Assembly (NCBI GenBank): GCA_900541415.1
Contig: UQJP01000004.1
Coordinates: 62,001 to 126,000 of the forward strand
From: an uncultured Odoribacter sp.
GTDB taxonomy: Bacteria; Bacteroidota; Bacteroidia; Bacteroidales; Marinifilaceae
Length of the DNA: 64,000 nt
Reading direction: 5' to 3'
Shown: in pieces, positions 8,676-18,399 of the stretch
How the letters are laid out: every line of letters begins with the position of its first letter
How positions within the stretch are numbered: the first letter of the stretch is position 1
The notes under the pieces: model-generated
What the model was told of the DNA's origin: nothing
Seen by the model: only the letters and a program-made list of their open reading frames with translations
Database searches by the model: none
Position numbers and translations under genes: made by a program

Positions 8676-9722
8676 ATGAAATTGAAATTACCTATAATTG
8701 TCCTGATTGCCCTCATTGGAATTTCCTGTGGAGGAAAAAAAGAAAACTATCAGAATATCGTTCGTCCGGTCAGGGTGGTAAACGTGGAATCCCTTGAAGC
8801 GGTGAAAAAGATATATACCGGGGTGGTACAGGCAGAAGAATACAGTAAGCTGGCTTTTAAAGTTTCCGGCCCTTTGATTTCGATGAATGTGGATGCCGGG
8901 CAAAAAGTGGAAAAAGGCATGGTGATTGCCGCCGTCGATCCGATCGACTATAATCTGCAATATGAAGCGAATAAAGCCGCTTATATTACAGCCAAATCAC
9001 AGATGGAACGGGATAAAAACCTGCTGGCTATGCAAGCGATTTCCAAACAGGATTATGAAATAGCGGAAGCAGATTTTATCAAGGCGAAGGCGGCTTATGA
9101 AACTTCACAGAACACGCTGGAGGATACCCGGCTGAAAGCCCCTTTCAATGGGTTTGTAGAGGAGAAATATGTTGAAAATTATCAGAAAGTCCAGCCGGGT
9201 GAATCTATTATCAAACTGGTCAATCCCGATAAGCTGGAAGTTGCTTTTATCCTGCCCGAAACGGATGTGAGGCTGACCAGAGTTCCGATGAAAGTGGAGG
9301 TGGAATTCGACACCTACCGGGGAACCTGGTTCACTGCTGCGGTAAAAGAATTTGTGGATGCTTCGCCCGACGGCAGTGGTATTCCAGTGAAGCTGAAAAT
9401 CACCGATCCCCGTTTTTCGAGAGATATTTACAACATCTATCCGGGTTTTTCGTGTCAGGTGGTGTTGAGCATCGACCATGATGTTGCCGACAATTATGTG
9501 GTACCGTTGAGCGCTGTCTTCAAAGATTTGAAAACAAATGAAATTTCGGTATGGCTTTATGAGCCTGCAACCGGAACCGTGAAGCGGCAAAAGGTGGAAA
9601 CGGAACAATTGTTGGGAACGGATAACGTAATGATTAAAGCGGGATTGAAAGACGACGACAGGATTGTGGTGGCCGGAGTATCTTACATCACCGAAGGGCA
9701 AAAGGTAAATGTCCTGAATTAA
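8676..9722 (+). CDS. RND efflux periplasmic adaptor lipoprotein (membrane fusion protein)
   Basis: The 348-residue product begins with a lipoprotein signal (MKLKLPIIVLIALIGISC) and then shows the HlyD/AcrA layout: lipoyl half-motifs around 'VDAGQKVEKGMVIAAVDPIDY' and 'LEDTRLKAPFNGFVEEKYVE', an alpha-hairpin between them, and beta-barrel plus membrane-proximal domains. It would bridge the inner-membrane pump and the outer-membrane channel encoded by the next two genes. The gap to the pump gene is 23 bases, which supports one operon. No regulator gene sits next to the operon. Confidence 0.92.
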   Translation: MKLKLPIIVLIALIGISCGGKKENYQNIVRPVRVVNVESLEAVKKIYTGVVQAEEYSKLAFKVSGPLISMNVDAGQKVEKGMVIAAVDPIDYNLQYEANKAAYITAKSQMERDKNLLAMQAISKQDYEIAEADFIKAKAAYETSQNTLEDTRLKAPFNGFVEEKYVENYQKVQPGESIIKLVNPDKLEVAFILPETDVRLTRVPMKVEVEFDTYRGTWFTAAVKEFVDASPDGSGIPVKLKITDPRFSRDIYNIYPGFSCQVVLSIDHDVADNYVVPLSAVFKDLKTNEISVWLYEPATGTVKRQKVETEQLLGTDNVMIKAGLKDDDRIVVAGVSYITEGQKVNVLN

Positions 9723-9745
9723 AATAGCATTGAAAATCTGAAGAT

Positions 9746-12700
9746 ATGAATATAGCGAAGTATTCACTGGATAATCCGAAAGTTATTTATTTTTTTCTGG
9801 CGATTATGTTGATTGGCGGGATATTCTCGTTTGAATCGCTGGGCAAGAAAGAAGATTCGCCGTTTGTGATAAAAACGGCAGTATTGATTACGAAATACCC
9901 CGGAGCTTCCCCGCAGGAAGTGGAAGAGTTGATCACCGAGCCGATCGAAAGGGAAATCCAAACCATGCGGCGGGTACATAAAATTAAGTCGGAATCTTAT
10001 TACGGCATGTCGAAAATCAATATCGAACTGAGCCCGGCGACACCGCCCGACGAAATGCCGCAGATGTGGGATGAATTACGCCGTAAAACACTGAACATAC
10101 AGCCGCAATTGCCTCAGGGGGCATCGACGATCACCGTGTCCGACGATTTCGGGGATGTGTTCGGTATTTATTTTGCCTTAACGGCGGATGAAGGATTTAG
10201 CTACCACGATTTACGGGAATGGGGGCAGAAAATCAAAACCGATCTGGTGACAATCGAGGGGGTGCAGAAAGTGGCGTTGTTCGGGGAACAGGTAGAGGTG
10301 GTGAATGTGTATATTTCCATGTCGAAACTGGCTAATTCCGGGATTAACCTGAATACGGTGATGCAGACGATAAAGTCGCAAAATTCCCTGATTAATACAG
10401 GAGAAAAGAAAGCCGGAAATATCCAGTTGAAAATCCTGGCCGAGGGGACGTATAAAAACCTGAATGACATTCGTAACCAGTTGATTCCAACGGAAACCGG
10501 ACAGCAGGTTCGTTTGGGGGATATTACCGTGATCGAAAAAGGGTATCTCGAGCCGCCGGGCACTTTGATCCGGGTGAACGGAAAACGGGCTATCGGCGTG
10601 GGAGTGTCCACAGCTCCGGATTATGATGTGGTGAAAGCGGGAGAACAGGTGCGCATGAAATTAAGCCAGCTTGAAGAACGCATGCCCGTGGGGATTGAAA
10701 TGGTGACGCTCTACCCGGAGGATCAGATCGCCCGGGAAGCTAATAATGGCTTTATCCTGAATTTGGTGGAATCGGTGGCGATTGTAATTTTTATTATCCT
10801 GCTTGTGATGGGGGTACGTGCCGGAGTGTTGATCGGCAGTTCGTTGATTTTCTCGATCGGAGGAACCTTGCTTATTATGTTGTTTATCGGGGTGGGGTTG
10901 AACCGTACTTCCCTGGCTGCTTTTATTATTGCGATGGGAATGCTGGTGGACAATGCCATTGTGGTGACCGATAATGCCCAGATCGCCATTAAGCGGGGAG
11001 TCCGCCGTCGGCAGGCATTGATTGACGGTGCTACCATTCCGCAATGGGGATTGCTGGGGGCAACGCTGATTGCAATTTTCTCTTTCTTACCCCTGTATCT
11101 TGCTCCTTCTTCGGTGGCGGAAATGATTAAGCCTTTGTTCATTGTGCTTGCGGTATCGCTGGGGTTGAGCTGGATATTGGCTTTGACGCAGACCACTGTA
11201 TTTGGAAATTTCATCCTGAAAGACCAGAGAGATACTTCCGGAAAGGATCCTTACGATACGAAGCTATACAATAAGTTCGGAAAATTGCTTTATACGCTGA
11301 TCCGTTATAAGGTGCTTACCCTGTTGGTCATGGTGGGGCTGTTCGTGCTGTCGCTGGTGGTTATGGGATGGATGCCCCAGAATTTTTTCCCAAGTATGGA
11401 TAAGCCCTATTTCCGGGCCGATTGCTTCCTGCCGGAGGCTTACAGTATCCGTGAAACCGAGCGGGATATGGATAAGATTCAGGAATTTCTGTCGCAGCAG
11501 GAAGAAGTGGTCAATGTATCGGCCACTTATGGGTCTTCGCCTTTACGCTATTATCTGGCGAGCACTTCGTTCGGGCCGAAATCCAATTTTGCCAATTTGC
11601 TGGTGGAGGTGAAGGATAAAAAATATACCGCAGAATTGGAAGCGCGGTTGAATGAGTATGTCAGGGAAAACTATCCGAACATATTGATCCGCTCTTCTTT
11701 GTTCAAATTGTCGCCTGCCGTGGAGGCCAATATCGAGATCGGGTTTATCGGAGAGAATATTGATACGCTGGCCGCTTTGACCGAACGGGCTATGACGATT
11801 ATGCGTGATTGCGATATGGTGACCGATGTCCGTAGTAGCTGGGGAAATAAAGTGCCCGTATGGGAACCGGCTTTTTCACAGGAACGGGGGCAAAGGTTGG
11901 GAATCACCCGTCAGGCTGTGGCTTATGCTTTGAAGATCGCCACGAACGGTTTGGCGTTGGGCGATTACCGGGAAAAAGACCAGTTTATGCCGATTTTGCT
12001 GAAAGAGGAGAATTTGGATATATCGAGTTTGGATAATATGAAAACCTTGCCTGTGTTTTCCCCTTCCGGTTTTGCCGTGCCTTTGTCGCAGGTGGTGGAT
12101 AGTTTTGCTTTCGATTATAATTACAATGTTATCAAGCGGTATAACCGGGAAAGGGTGATGATGGCGCAATGCGACGCCCGGCGGGGTGCGAATGCTATGG
12201 CCGCTTTTTCACAGGTATGGTCGGCGGTGAAAGGTATGGATTTACCTCAGGGGTATCAGATCAAAATATTCGGGGAGGATGAAAGCCAGGCTGAATCGAA
12301 TCAGGCTTTGGGCGAAAATATGCCGCTGACTTTTATACTGATATTTATTGTGTTATTACTATTATTCAAGGCTTACCGGAAACCGACCATTATTTTGCTG
12401 ATGGTTCCCCTGATTTTTATCGGAGTGGTGTTAGGGTTGCTTATTACCGGGAAAATGCTCGACTTTTTCGCTATTCTGGGTGTGTTGGGATTGGTGGGAA
12501 TGAATATCAAAAATGCGATTGTGTTGGTAGATCAGATCGGCATAGAGGAAGAGAAGGGCTTACCCAGGCTGGAGGCTATTATTCAGGCGACTAAATCGAG
12601 GATCGTGCCTGTGGCTATGGCTTCGGGAACAACGATATTGGGGATGTTGCCCCTGTTGTTCGATGCGATGTTCGGCGGAATGGCGGCCTGTATTATGGGC

Positions 12701-12808
12701 GGTTTGTTAGTGGCGAGCTTGTTGACGATTTTGGTGCTGCCTGTGACTTACAGTTTGCTGTTCAGGGTAAAGGCGGGCGAAACCTCCGCGATAAAAGAGG
12801 AAGAGTAA
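9746..12808 (+). CDS. RND-family efflux permease (AcrB/HAE-like)
   Basis: At 1020 residues this is a normal-length RND pump with twelve predicted membrane helices and two large periplasmic loops. In the proton-relay helices, TM4 reads GMLVDNAIVV (D402, N403) and TM10 keeps the Lys (GMNIKNAIV, K922). In AcrB the TM4 pair is Asp-Asp, so the second Asp is Asn here, as in some other RND subfamilies. Substrates could be drugs, bile acids or other amphiphiles; the sequence does not decide this. It sits between the adaptor gene and the TolC-like gene. Confidence 0.93.
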   Translation: MNIAKYSLDNPKVIYFFLAIMLIGGIFSFESLGKKEDSPFVIKTAVLITKYPGASPQEVEELITEPIEREIQTMRRVHKIKSESYYGMSKINIELSPATPPDEMPQMWDELRRKTLNIQPQLPQGASTITVSDDFGDVFGIYFALTADEGFSYHDLREWGQKIKTDLVTIEGVQKVALFGEQVEVVNVYISMSKLANSGINLNTVMQTIKSQNSLINTGEKKAGNIQLKILAEGTYKNLNDIRNQLIPTETGQQVRLGDITVIEKGYLEPPGTLIRVNGKRAIGVGVSTAPDYDVVKAGEQVRMKLSQLEERMPVGIEMVTLYPEDQIAREANNGFILNLVESVAIVIFIILLVMGVRAGVLIGSSLIFSIGGTLLIMLFIGVGLNRTSLAAFIIAMGMLVDNAIVVTDNAQIAIKRGVRRRQALIDGATIPQWGLLGATLIAIFSFLPLYLAPSSVAEMIKPLFIVLAVSLGLSWILALTQTTVFGNFILKDQRDTSGKDPYDTKLYNKFGKLLYTLIRYKVLTLLVMVGLFVLSLVVMGWMPQNFFPSMDKPYFRADCFLPEAYSIRETERDMDKIQEFLSQQEEVVNVSATYGSSPLRYYLASTSFGPKSNFANLLVEVKDKKYTAELEARLNEYVRENYPNILIRSSLFKLSPAVEANIEIGFIGENIDTLAALTERAMTIMRDCDMVTDVRSSWGNKVPVWEPAFSQERGQRLGITRQAVAYALKIATNGLALGDYREKDQFMPILLKEENLDISSLDNMKTLPVFSPSGFAVPLSQVVDSFAFDYNYNVIKRYNRERVMMAQCDARRGANAMAAFSQVWSAVKGMDLPQGYQIKIFGEDESQAESNQALGENMPLTFILIFIVLLLLFKAYRKPTIILLMVPLIFIGVVLGLLITGKMLDFFAILGVLGLVGMNIKNAIVLVDQIGIEEEKGLPRLEAIIQATKSRIVPVAMASGTTILGMLPLLFDAMFGGMAACIMGGLLVASLLTILVLPVTYSLLFRVKAGETSAIKEEE

Positions 12809-12847
12809 ACAGATTGAGATTAGAAATATTGGGAAAACTGGAAAGAC

Positions 12848-14119
12848 ATGAGAAACATATATCTGATTTTGTTGTTCAGCCTATGGGCTGAATCCGTAAG
12901 TGCCCAGCCTTTGTCGGTGGTGGAATACCGGATGAAGGTGCTGGATTATAACCAGGACATTAAAACTTCGCAGGAGGCCGTGAAATCCGCCTTGTATTCT
13001 TTAAAGGGGATTAAAACCGGATTTTTTCCGAAATTGGATGTCACCGGAAATTATTCGTATCAGGTGGAATCTCTGGAATTTTTTCCGGGCACAGACCTAA
13101 AGCACGATAATTATGGAATAGAAGCCGGATTGGTGCAAAATGTATATTCCGGCAGTGCCGTCCGTAAGCAGTATGATGCGGCAAAGCTACAACATGCCAT
13201 TGCTCAATTGGGGGTGGAATATACCATAGATAATATGATTTATGCCGCCGATGTGAATTATTGGACAGTGGCGGCTAACCGTGACCTTTACCAATTGTCC
13301 CGGCAATTTGTGAGTATTGTGGGGGAGTTGTATGAAATTGTAAATAAGCGTTTTGAAGAGGGGGCTATCAGCAAAACCGATGTGCTTATGGTACAAAATC
13401 GATTGAAAGAAGCCGAATTGCAGTTGAATACCAGTGTGATGAATTATAAAACCGCTGTGCAGGCATTGAATATCATGATGGGGGTGGAAGCTACTGCCGA
13501 AGTGACGTTGAGCGATTCCATACAGCAGGTAACGTGGACACCGGAACAACTCGATTTAGAGAAAGCTCTTGAAAAGAGGGCCGATTACCAGACGGCTTTG
13601 ATGAATATCCGGTTAGCCAAGTTGCAAACCAGGATGGTGAAATCTAAATATTTGCCCCAACTGGCGGTGGGGATCAAGGAGAAATACGGGACTACCCTGA
13701 TTAATATCGATGGATCGGCTAATTTTTCGACGATAGCTTATGCGCAATTGAATATTCCGGTGTTTCATTGGGGGGAACGCCGTCAGCATGTGAGGGTAAG
13801 CCAAACCCAGGAGGAAACAAAAGAATTGGAACGCAGTAAATTGCGCGATCGGGTGAATCAGGAATTGAACCAAACCTGGACGAATGTCGTTGAGATTGCT
13901 AAAAAATTGGATATTGTTTATTCTTCGTTGGATATTGCTAAAAATACACTGACATTGAACACCTTTAGCTATAATGAAGGAAGATTGCCGATTTTGGACG
14001 TGCTTTCTGCACAGGTGAGCTGGTTACAGGCGTATACGAATGTCGTTTCTGTAAATTATCAGTATAAGGTGGCTCTGGCAGAGTATGTAAAAGCATTGGG
14101 AAGTGCCGAGGTGGAATAA
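12848..14119 (+). CDS. TolC-like outer-membrane efflux channel
   Basis: This 423-residue protein has a cleavable signal peptide (MRNIYLILLFSLWAESVSAQ) and two outer-membrane-efflux-protein repeats dominated by long amphipathic helices, for example 'RFEEGAISKTDVLMVQNRLKEAELQL' in shortened form RFEEGAISKTDVLMV, and its counterpart NEGRLPILDVLSAQ. It forms the trimeric exit duct for the pump encoded just upstream, 39 bases away. The gene converges on the antiporter gene, with only 27 bases between their ends. Confidence 0.92.
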   Translation: MRNIYLILLFSLWAESVSAQPLSVVEYRMKVLDYNQDIKTSQEAVKSALYSLKGIKTGFFPKLDVTGNYSYQVESLEFFPGTDLKHDNYGIEAGLVQNVYSGSAVRKQYDAAKLQHAIAQLGVEYTIDNMIYAADVNYWTVAANRDLYQLSRQFVSIVGELYEIVNKRFEEGAISKTDVLMVQNRLKEAELQLNTSVMNYKTAVQALNIMMGVEATAEVTLSDSIQQVTWTPEQLDLEKALEKRADYQTALMNIRLAKLQTRMVKSKYLPQLAVGIKEKYGTTLINIDGSANFSTIAYAQLNIPVFHWGERRQHVRVSQTQEETKELERSKLRDRVNQELNQTWTNVVEIAKKLDIVYSSLDIAKNTLTLNTFSYNEGRLPILDVLSAQVSWLQAYTNVVSVNYQYKVALAEYVKALGSAEVE

Positions 14120-14146
14120 ATACGGAAAATTACCGGATTTTTCTTT

Positions 14147-15433
14147 TCAGGAATATTTACGGGGATAGCGGAATAAAATCGCTAACAGCGCCAGGAAACC
14201 CAAAAGCATTGGATAGTACAGATATTGAATGATGGATAACGGGGATATCGAAGCCAGTCCGGCAGCAATCAGCATTTGTGCCCCGTAAGGGATAAGCCCC
14301 TGCACAAAACACGAAAAGGTATCGAGAATACTGGCGGATTTGCGCAGGTCGATACCGAAGCGGATGGCAATGTTTTTAGCGATAGGCCCGGTGGTGATGA
14401 TAGCTATGGTGTTATTGGCGGTGCATAGGTTAGCCAGACATACCAGTCCGGCGATACTGAGTTCTCCTGCCCGTTTCGAATTCACATGCCGGGTCAGCCT
14501 TTCGATGATATAATCCATTCCTCCGTTGTGCCGGATCAGTTCGAGCATACCGCCCGCTAAGAGCGTGATGATGATTAGTTCTCCCATATCCGTTATGCCT
14601 GTGCCCATAGAAGCGAAATATCCGAAGAAATCGAATCCGGCTGTCAGGATTCCGATAATCCCGGTAACGACAAGTCCCAGAAAAAGCACCAGCATGACAT
14701 TTATTCCTGCTAAAGCTGTACCTAAAACCACCAGATAGGGGATTACCTTTATCCATTCGATCGAGCCGATTTGTGAGGGGGCTTGTACCTGTATGCCTGC
14801 AAATATGTAGTATATCAGCATTATAACAGCGGCGGGCATGACAATAAGGCTATTCACTTTAAACTTGTCCTGCATTTTGCATCCCTGGGTTTTGGTGGCC
14901 GCAATGGTGGTGTCCGAAATAAACGACAAATTGTCGCCGAAAAATGCTCCTCCCACTACGATGGCTACCATGAAAGGTAAGGCTACGGCTGTCTTGTCGG
15001 CAATTCCCACCGCTACGGGAGTGAGGGCGACGATTGTCCCCACCGAAGTGCCGATCGATAGGGATATAAAGCAAGCCGCTAAAAACATGCCGGCCAGCAA
15101 AAGGTTGTCGGGCAGGATATGCAGCGTCAGGTTCACCGTTGCATCGATGGCTCCCATAGCTTTGGCAGACTGGGCGAAAGCTCCGGCTAAAATAAAAATC
15201 CAAATCATCAGCAGGATATTTTTGTCGCCGGCCCCTCCCGAAAAAAGGGATACCCGTTTGTTCAGTGAAAGACCGCGGGTCATGGCGATGGCAACTACGG
15301 AAGAAATGACAAAAGCCACCGTAATAGGCACTTTATAGAAATCGTCGACGATGATGGAAGTCACCAGATAAACGCCGAGAAAGACAAATAAAGGAACCAG
15401 TGCCCGGATAGAGGGCTTTGTTGTATTTTCCAT
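14147..15433 (-). CDS. NhaC-family Na+/H+ antiporter-type membrane protein
   Basis: The protein is about 428 residues with 10-12 hydrophobic segments and NhaC-type motifs such as GTSVGTIVALTPV and VVGGAFFGDNLSFISDTTIAA. I start it at the ATG at 15433 (MENTTKPSIR), since the longer frame to 15499 adds a polar stretch not expected before the first helix. NhaC-family proteins exchange Na+ and H+, and some relatives exchange organic acids. It lies 100 bases downstream of the KamA-like gene on the same strand and may be co-transcribed. A link to amino acid metabolism is inference. Confidence 0.85.
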   Translation of the reverse strand: MENTTKPSIRALVPLFVFLGVYLVTSIIVDDFYKVPITVAFVISSVVAIAMTRGLSLNKRVSLFSGGAGDKNILLMIWIFILAGAFAQSAKAMGAIDATVNLTLHILPDNLLLAGMFLAACFISLSIGTSVGTIVALTPVAVGIADKTAVALPFMVAIVVGGAFFGDNLSFISDTTIAATKTQGCKMQDKFKVNSLIVMPAAVIMLIYYIFAGIQVQAPSQIGSIEWIKVIPYLVVLGTALAGINVMLVLFLGLVVTGIIGILTAGFDFFGYFASMGTGITDMGELIIITLLAGGMLELIRHNGGMDYIIERLTRHVNSKRAGELSIAGLVCLANLCTANNTIAIITTGPIAKNIAIRFGIDLRKSASILDTFSCFVQGLIPYGAQMLIAAGLASISPLSIIQYLYYPMLLGFLALLAILFRYPRKYS

Positions 15434-15533
15434 GCTATTGCAGATATATTTGGCTTTATATATGGCCTGCAAAGTTAATTGATTTTGTTTAATAATCAAT
15501 CGGCTTCACAGGTATGGAGAAGATAAGGACGGT

Positions 15534-17648
15534 TTAACAGCCGTCCGGATCGTCTAATTCTAAATTGGTCATTTGAGAGGTGATGGCAAACGGATAAGCC
15601 GGATATTCGTAAATGCTGAAACGGGGCTCGGTGACTCCTGACGAGTAGTTCCAAATGGTCCTGTATTCCTTTACATTTTCTCCCATAGTTTCCAATTGCC
15701 TGAGATAAGCAGCAATGGATTTATTTTCCACGACATAAATTTCCTGCATCTGATGTATAATCGGGCTGTGGCGGCGGCTGGCATCATGGTCGAATTTGAG
15801 AATCCGTTTTCCTTCTGCCGTTATGCCGACCGTGGTGAAAGTCATGCTTTTGCCGATGGCAGGCAAGTTTAATACATTGCGGTCGGTGGCCGCGAAAAGC
15901 AAATGGTTTTCTTTGAGGAATGATACTAATTTTTTACCTAAAGGGCGTTCTTTGCAGATGATTTCGTCGAGTTTTGCCTGCTGATCTAAAGGAACCTGTC
16001 CGAATATTTTTTCTTCGTATTGTTCCTGCAAGGAACGGCTGTTGGGGGTAAAGACCGCATAGTTTTCACGGAATCCCTTCACTGAAAAAGTATAATAGCA
16101 AACCACCCCGACGGAATTTAAAACCTGGCGTAGTTTTGCCGTATGCCCGCGGCGGGAAGCGGCAACCGTATAGACCAGCTGGTTGGTGAGGATCCAGCCT
16201 GCGGCGATAATGGCCTCGATGGCTCGTTTGGCTTCCGGGGTGACTTCCAAAGGAGATTGGAAATGGGTTTGTATGATGAATTGCTCGATGCCGATGGCAG
16301 AGGCTTTTTCCTTGAAATCTTTCAGGATCGCCACCAATTCGTCCGTGACCCGCATGGGCAGATAGGCGGGCAGCCGGGAGCCCAGGCGCACGCGCTGCAA
16401 TTCCGCATATTTTTCTCCCTCCGGGCGTTCTTCGTTGGCTTTCCGTTTCCGGACGGCCATTTTATAGACTGCGTCTAAAATTTTCCGTAAGGTGGCGTTT
16501 TGACTCATAAAGGCGTCACCACCTGTGATAAGAATGTCGCGGAGCTGGGAATCCTCTTCGAAATAACGCATCAGGTTGCGCAGTTTCTTATCCCAGGTTT
16601 CTTTGGGCTTCAAGGCTTCGAAATCGAAATTCAGCCGTTCACTTTGAAAATCATACATCCGCTGGCAGGATGCGCACAAGCCACCGCAGGCACGTCCCAT
16701 CGAATCGGGGATCAGGATGGCCACTTCCGGATAGCGGCGATGTATATTATGTCCTTCCGGTAAGAGCCATCCGGCAGCATTGGGTTGTCCGGCCACAACA
16801 ATATCCTCTTTTTCCCAGGCGACGATTTGTCCATAACTATCGACTAATTCAGGCGAATAGAGAATATAGGAACGGATTGCCACGTCATCGCAGCCTTCCT
16901 GTCCGGTGTTCAGTAATGAAAGATAGTAGGGTGTAATAAAGAAAGGCATGCCTTTTTTCCGGGCTTGCGACAGCAATTGCATGGTTTCCTCCGACAGGGT
17001 ACCTCCCAAAAAGAAATTCAATTCCATCGGGCTTTTGATGGCCATTGCCAGATGGAAACGGCTGCTGTTCCACCATTCGGAAACGAGAGCGCGTTTTTCT
17101 TCCGGAGTGGCTTCTTCCGGGAATAAATACCTGGAAGTCGGTGCTTTCTTACGTTCGATCTTCTGTATCAATCCGGTAATGATCCGCTCTTTGTTCTTTG
17201 CCCGGATTTCTATCACCGATTCGTCCAAACCGCTGGGCCAGCGAAGCATTTGCCGTTTCAGTAAATTTTTATCCGGACACGGTAGCTGTGGGGCGGTCAA
17301 TTCTTTAAGTTGGTAGAACAGGTCTATAAAAAGATCCGGGGACACGGTTTCCGGGAATTCTTTCCGGAGAAAAGCCCGGAAAATCCCGATTGTATTGACG
17401 GATAGGTCTGTGCCTGTGGATAGTTCGGATATTTCCCTGCCGTCGTTTTCAATTAAAAGTTCAATCCGTTCTATGGCTTTAGGGGAAACCGTTTCCGTAT
17501 TTGCATTTTTAATCCAGTTGCGTAGGCTTGTTTTGAAGTGTGTTATATCCTGACTTTCTTTTGCCAGTTTTCCCAACTCGGGAAAGTATTGTTTGAATAG
17601 GTTATAAAGTTGGGAATTATCAAATTGTAACACATTTCTTTGGGTCAT
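15534..17648 (-). CDS. KamA-like radical SAM protein (lysine 2,3-aminomutase family)
   Basis: This 704-residue protein carries the radical SAM cluster motif CGGLCASC (C321, C325, C328) followed by a KamA-type barrel. Classical lysine 2,3-aminomutases have about 416 residues and a PGGGGK motif holding PLP. Here there is a ~200-residue N-terminal extension, and the matching place reads LPAIGKS (K600), so only the Lys and one Gly are kept. The reaction is therefore uncertain: it could be an aminomutase of a divergent subgroup. It has its own promoter (17700-17707) and is followed by the NhaC-type antiporter; no kamDE-type lysine fermentation genes are near. Confidence 0.8.
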   Translation of the reverse strand: MTQRNVLQFDNSQLYNLFKQYFPELGKLAKESQDITHFKTSLRNWIKNANTETVSPKAIERIELLIENDGREISELSTGTDLSVNTIGIFRAFLRKEFPETVSPDLFIDLFYQLKELTAPQLPCPDKNLLKRQMLRWPSGLDESVIEIRAKNKERIITGLIQKIERKKAPTSRYLFPEEATPEEKRALVSEWWNSSRFHLAMAIKSPMELNFFLGGTLSEETMQLLSQARKKGMPFFITPYYLSLLNTGQEGCDDVAIRSYILYSPELVDSYGQIVAWEKEDIVVAGQPNAAGWLLPEGHNIHRRYPEVAILIPDSMGRACGGLCASCQRMYDFQSERLNFDFEALKPKETWDKKLRNLMRYFEEDSQLRDILITGGDAFMSQNATLRKILDAVYKMAVRKRKANEERPEGEKYAELQRVRLGSRLPAYLPMRVTDELVAILKDFKEKASAIGIEQFIIQTHFQSPLEVTPEAKRAIEAIIAAGWILTNQLVYTVAASRRGHTAKLRQVLNSVGVVCYYTFSVKGFRENYAVFTPNSRSLQEQYEEKIFGQVPLDQQAKLDEIICKERPLGKKLVSFLKENHLLFAATDRNVLNLPAIGKSMTFTTVGITAEGKRILKFDHDASRRHSPIIHQMQEIYVVENKSIAAYLRQLETMGENVKEYRTIWNYSSGVTEPRFSIYEYPAYPFAITSQMTNLELDDPDGC

Positions 17649-17699
17649 AACGCCTCTCGTTTTTTATAAGGTTAAACAATATATTTGCTGGATTGTCTA

Positions 17700-17707
17700 C
17701 AAATATA
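17700..17707 (-). promoter_or_regulatory. -7 promoter element of the KamA-like gene
   Basis: The minus strand reads TATATTTG here, a perfect -7 element. Transcription would start about 45 bases before the ATG at 17648. A matching -33 TTTG at the usual spacing is not evident. Confidence 0.6.
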
Positions 17708-18004
17708 ACATTTTTACGCAAAAAATGAAGAAAAGTCATTTTAAAACATCTTAATAAGGCCTTATACAGCCTAAAATAAAGGCCTACGGGATACCGGGGT
17801 GTGTGAAGTGCCCCTGTGATTTAAAGTAGAAAAAACAGCACTGAATCGTGGGTGTTTTATTCCGGGTAGACGGACGGGAATGACCTATCGATATTTATGG
17901 TGCTCATATTCAATTGTTTCCTAAATAAAGGGCTTTGTAGAACGGTGATCGGGATGCGTTTTCCCTTTTATTGTTAAAAATCGAAGAAAAAAATCATACA
18001 AAAA
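17708..18004. other. Intergenic region between KamA-like gene and tRNA-Arg, no clear signal
   Basis: About 300 bases hold no supported gene. There is a short GGGG...CCCC hairpin near 17795-17816 and two AAGGCCT-type half repeats near 17754-17784, but nothing I can assign. Confidence 0.5.
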
Positions 18005-18035
18005 TTTGCCGAACAAATATTATACCGTATATTTG
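18005..18035 (+). promoter_or_regulatory. Promoter of tRNA-Arg
   Basis: TTTG at 18005-18008 and TATATTTG at 18028-18035 are spaced by 19 bases, a near-ideal Bacteroidetes -33/-7 pair. The tRNA begins 22 bases after the -7 element. Confidence 0.8.
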
Positions 18036-18056
18036 CACCGCGAAATAGCAAACGTC

Positions 18057-18130
18057 GGTTCAGTAGCTCAGCTGGATAGAGCAACGGCCTTCTAAGCCGT
18101 AGGTCGTGGGTTCGAATCCCGCCTGAATCA
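18057..18130 (+). tRNA. tRNA-Arg (anticodon TCT)
   Basis: A full cloverleaf of 74 bases can be drawn: a 7-bp acceptor stem (18057-18063 with 18123-18129, one G-U), D arm GCTC/GAGC, anticodon stem ACGGC/GCCGT with loop CTTCTAA, and T arm with GTTCGAATC. The anticodon TCT reads AGA. No CCA end is encoded. Promoter and terminator flank it, so it is a single-gene unit. Confidence 0.95.
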
Positions 18131-18164
18131 CAGAAAATACGCCGGATGGCGGTCGAATTAAGTC

Positions 18165-18201
18165 AAACCTTTCTAAACTAATGTTTTAGAAAGGTTTTTT
18201 T
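18165..18201 (+). terminator. Terminator after tRNA-Arg
   Basis: A perfect 13-bp stem (18165-18177 with 18185-18197) and a 7-base loop are followed by a T-run, 35 bases after the tRNA. Confidence 0.8.
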
Positions 18202-18399
18202 CTTTTCCGGTAAGTCTGTTCAAAATCCGAAAAACATGTTAAGACACACAATCATTACCGGGCTATTATTATGTCGATTATTATGTCCGGAAATCGGGTG
18301 ACGGAATGGTGTTTGTAAAAGAAAAACAATATTCCTAAAAATAATATTGTTTTTAGAAATAAAGTTGTATTTTAGCTTGATAATATAAGAAAATAAACG

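Noticed and set aside
17795..17816. Short GGGG...CCCC hairpin upstream of tRNA-Arg
   Set aside because: A four-base stem with a long loop and no T-run is too weak to call a terminator or regulatory element.
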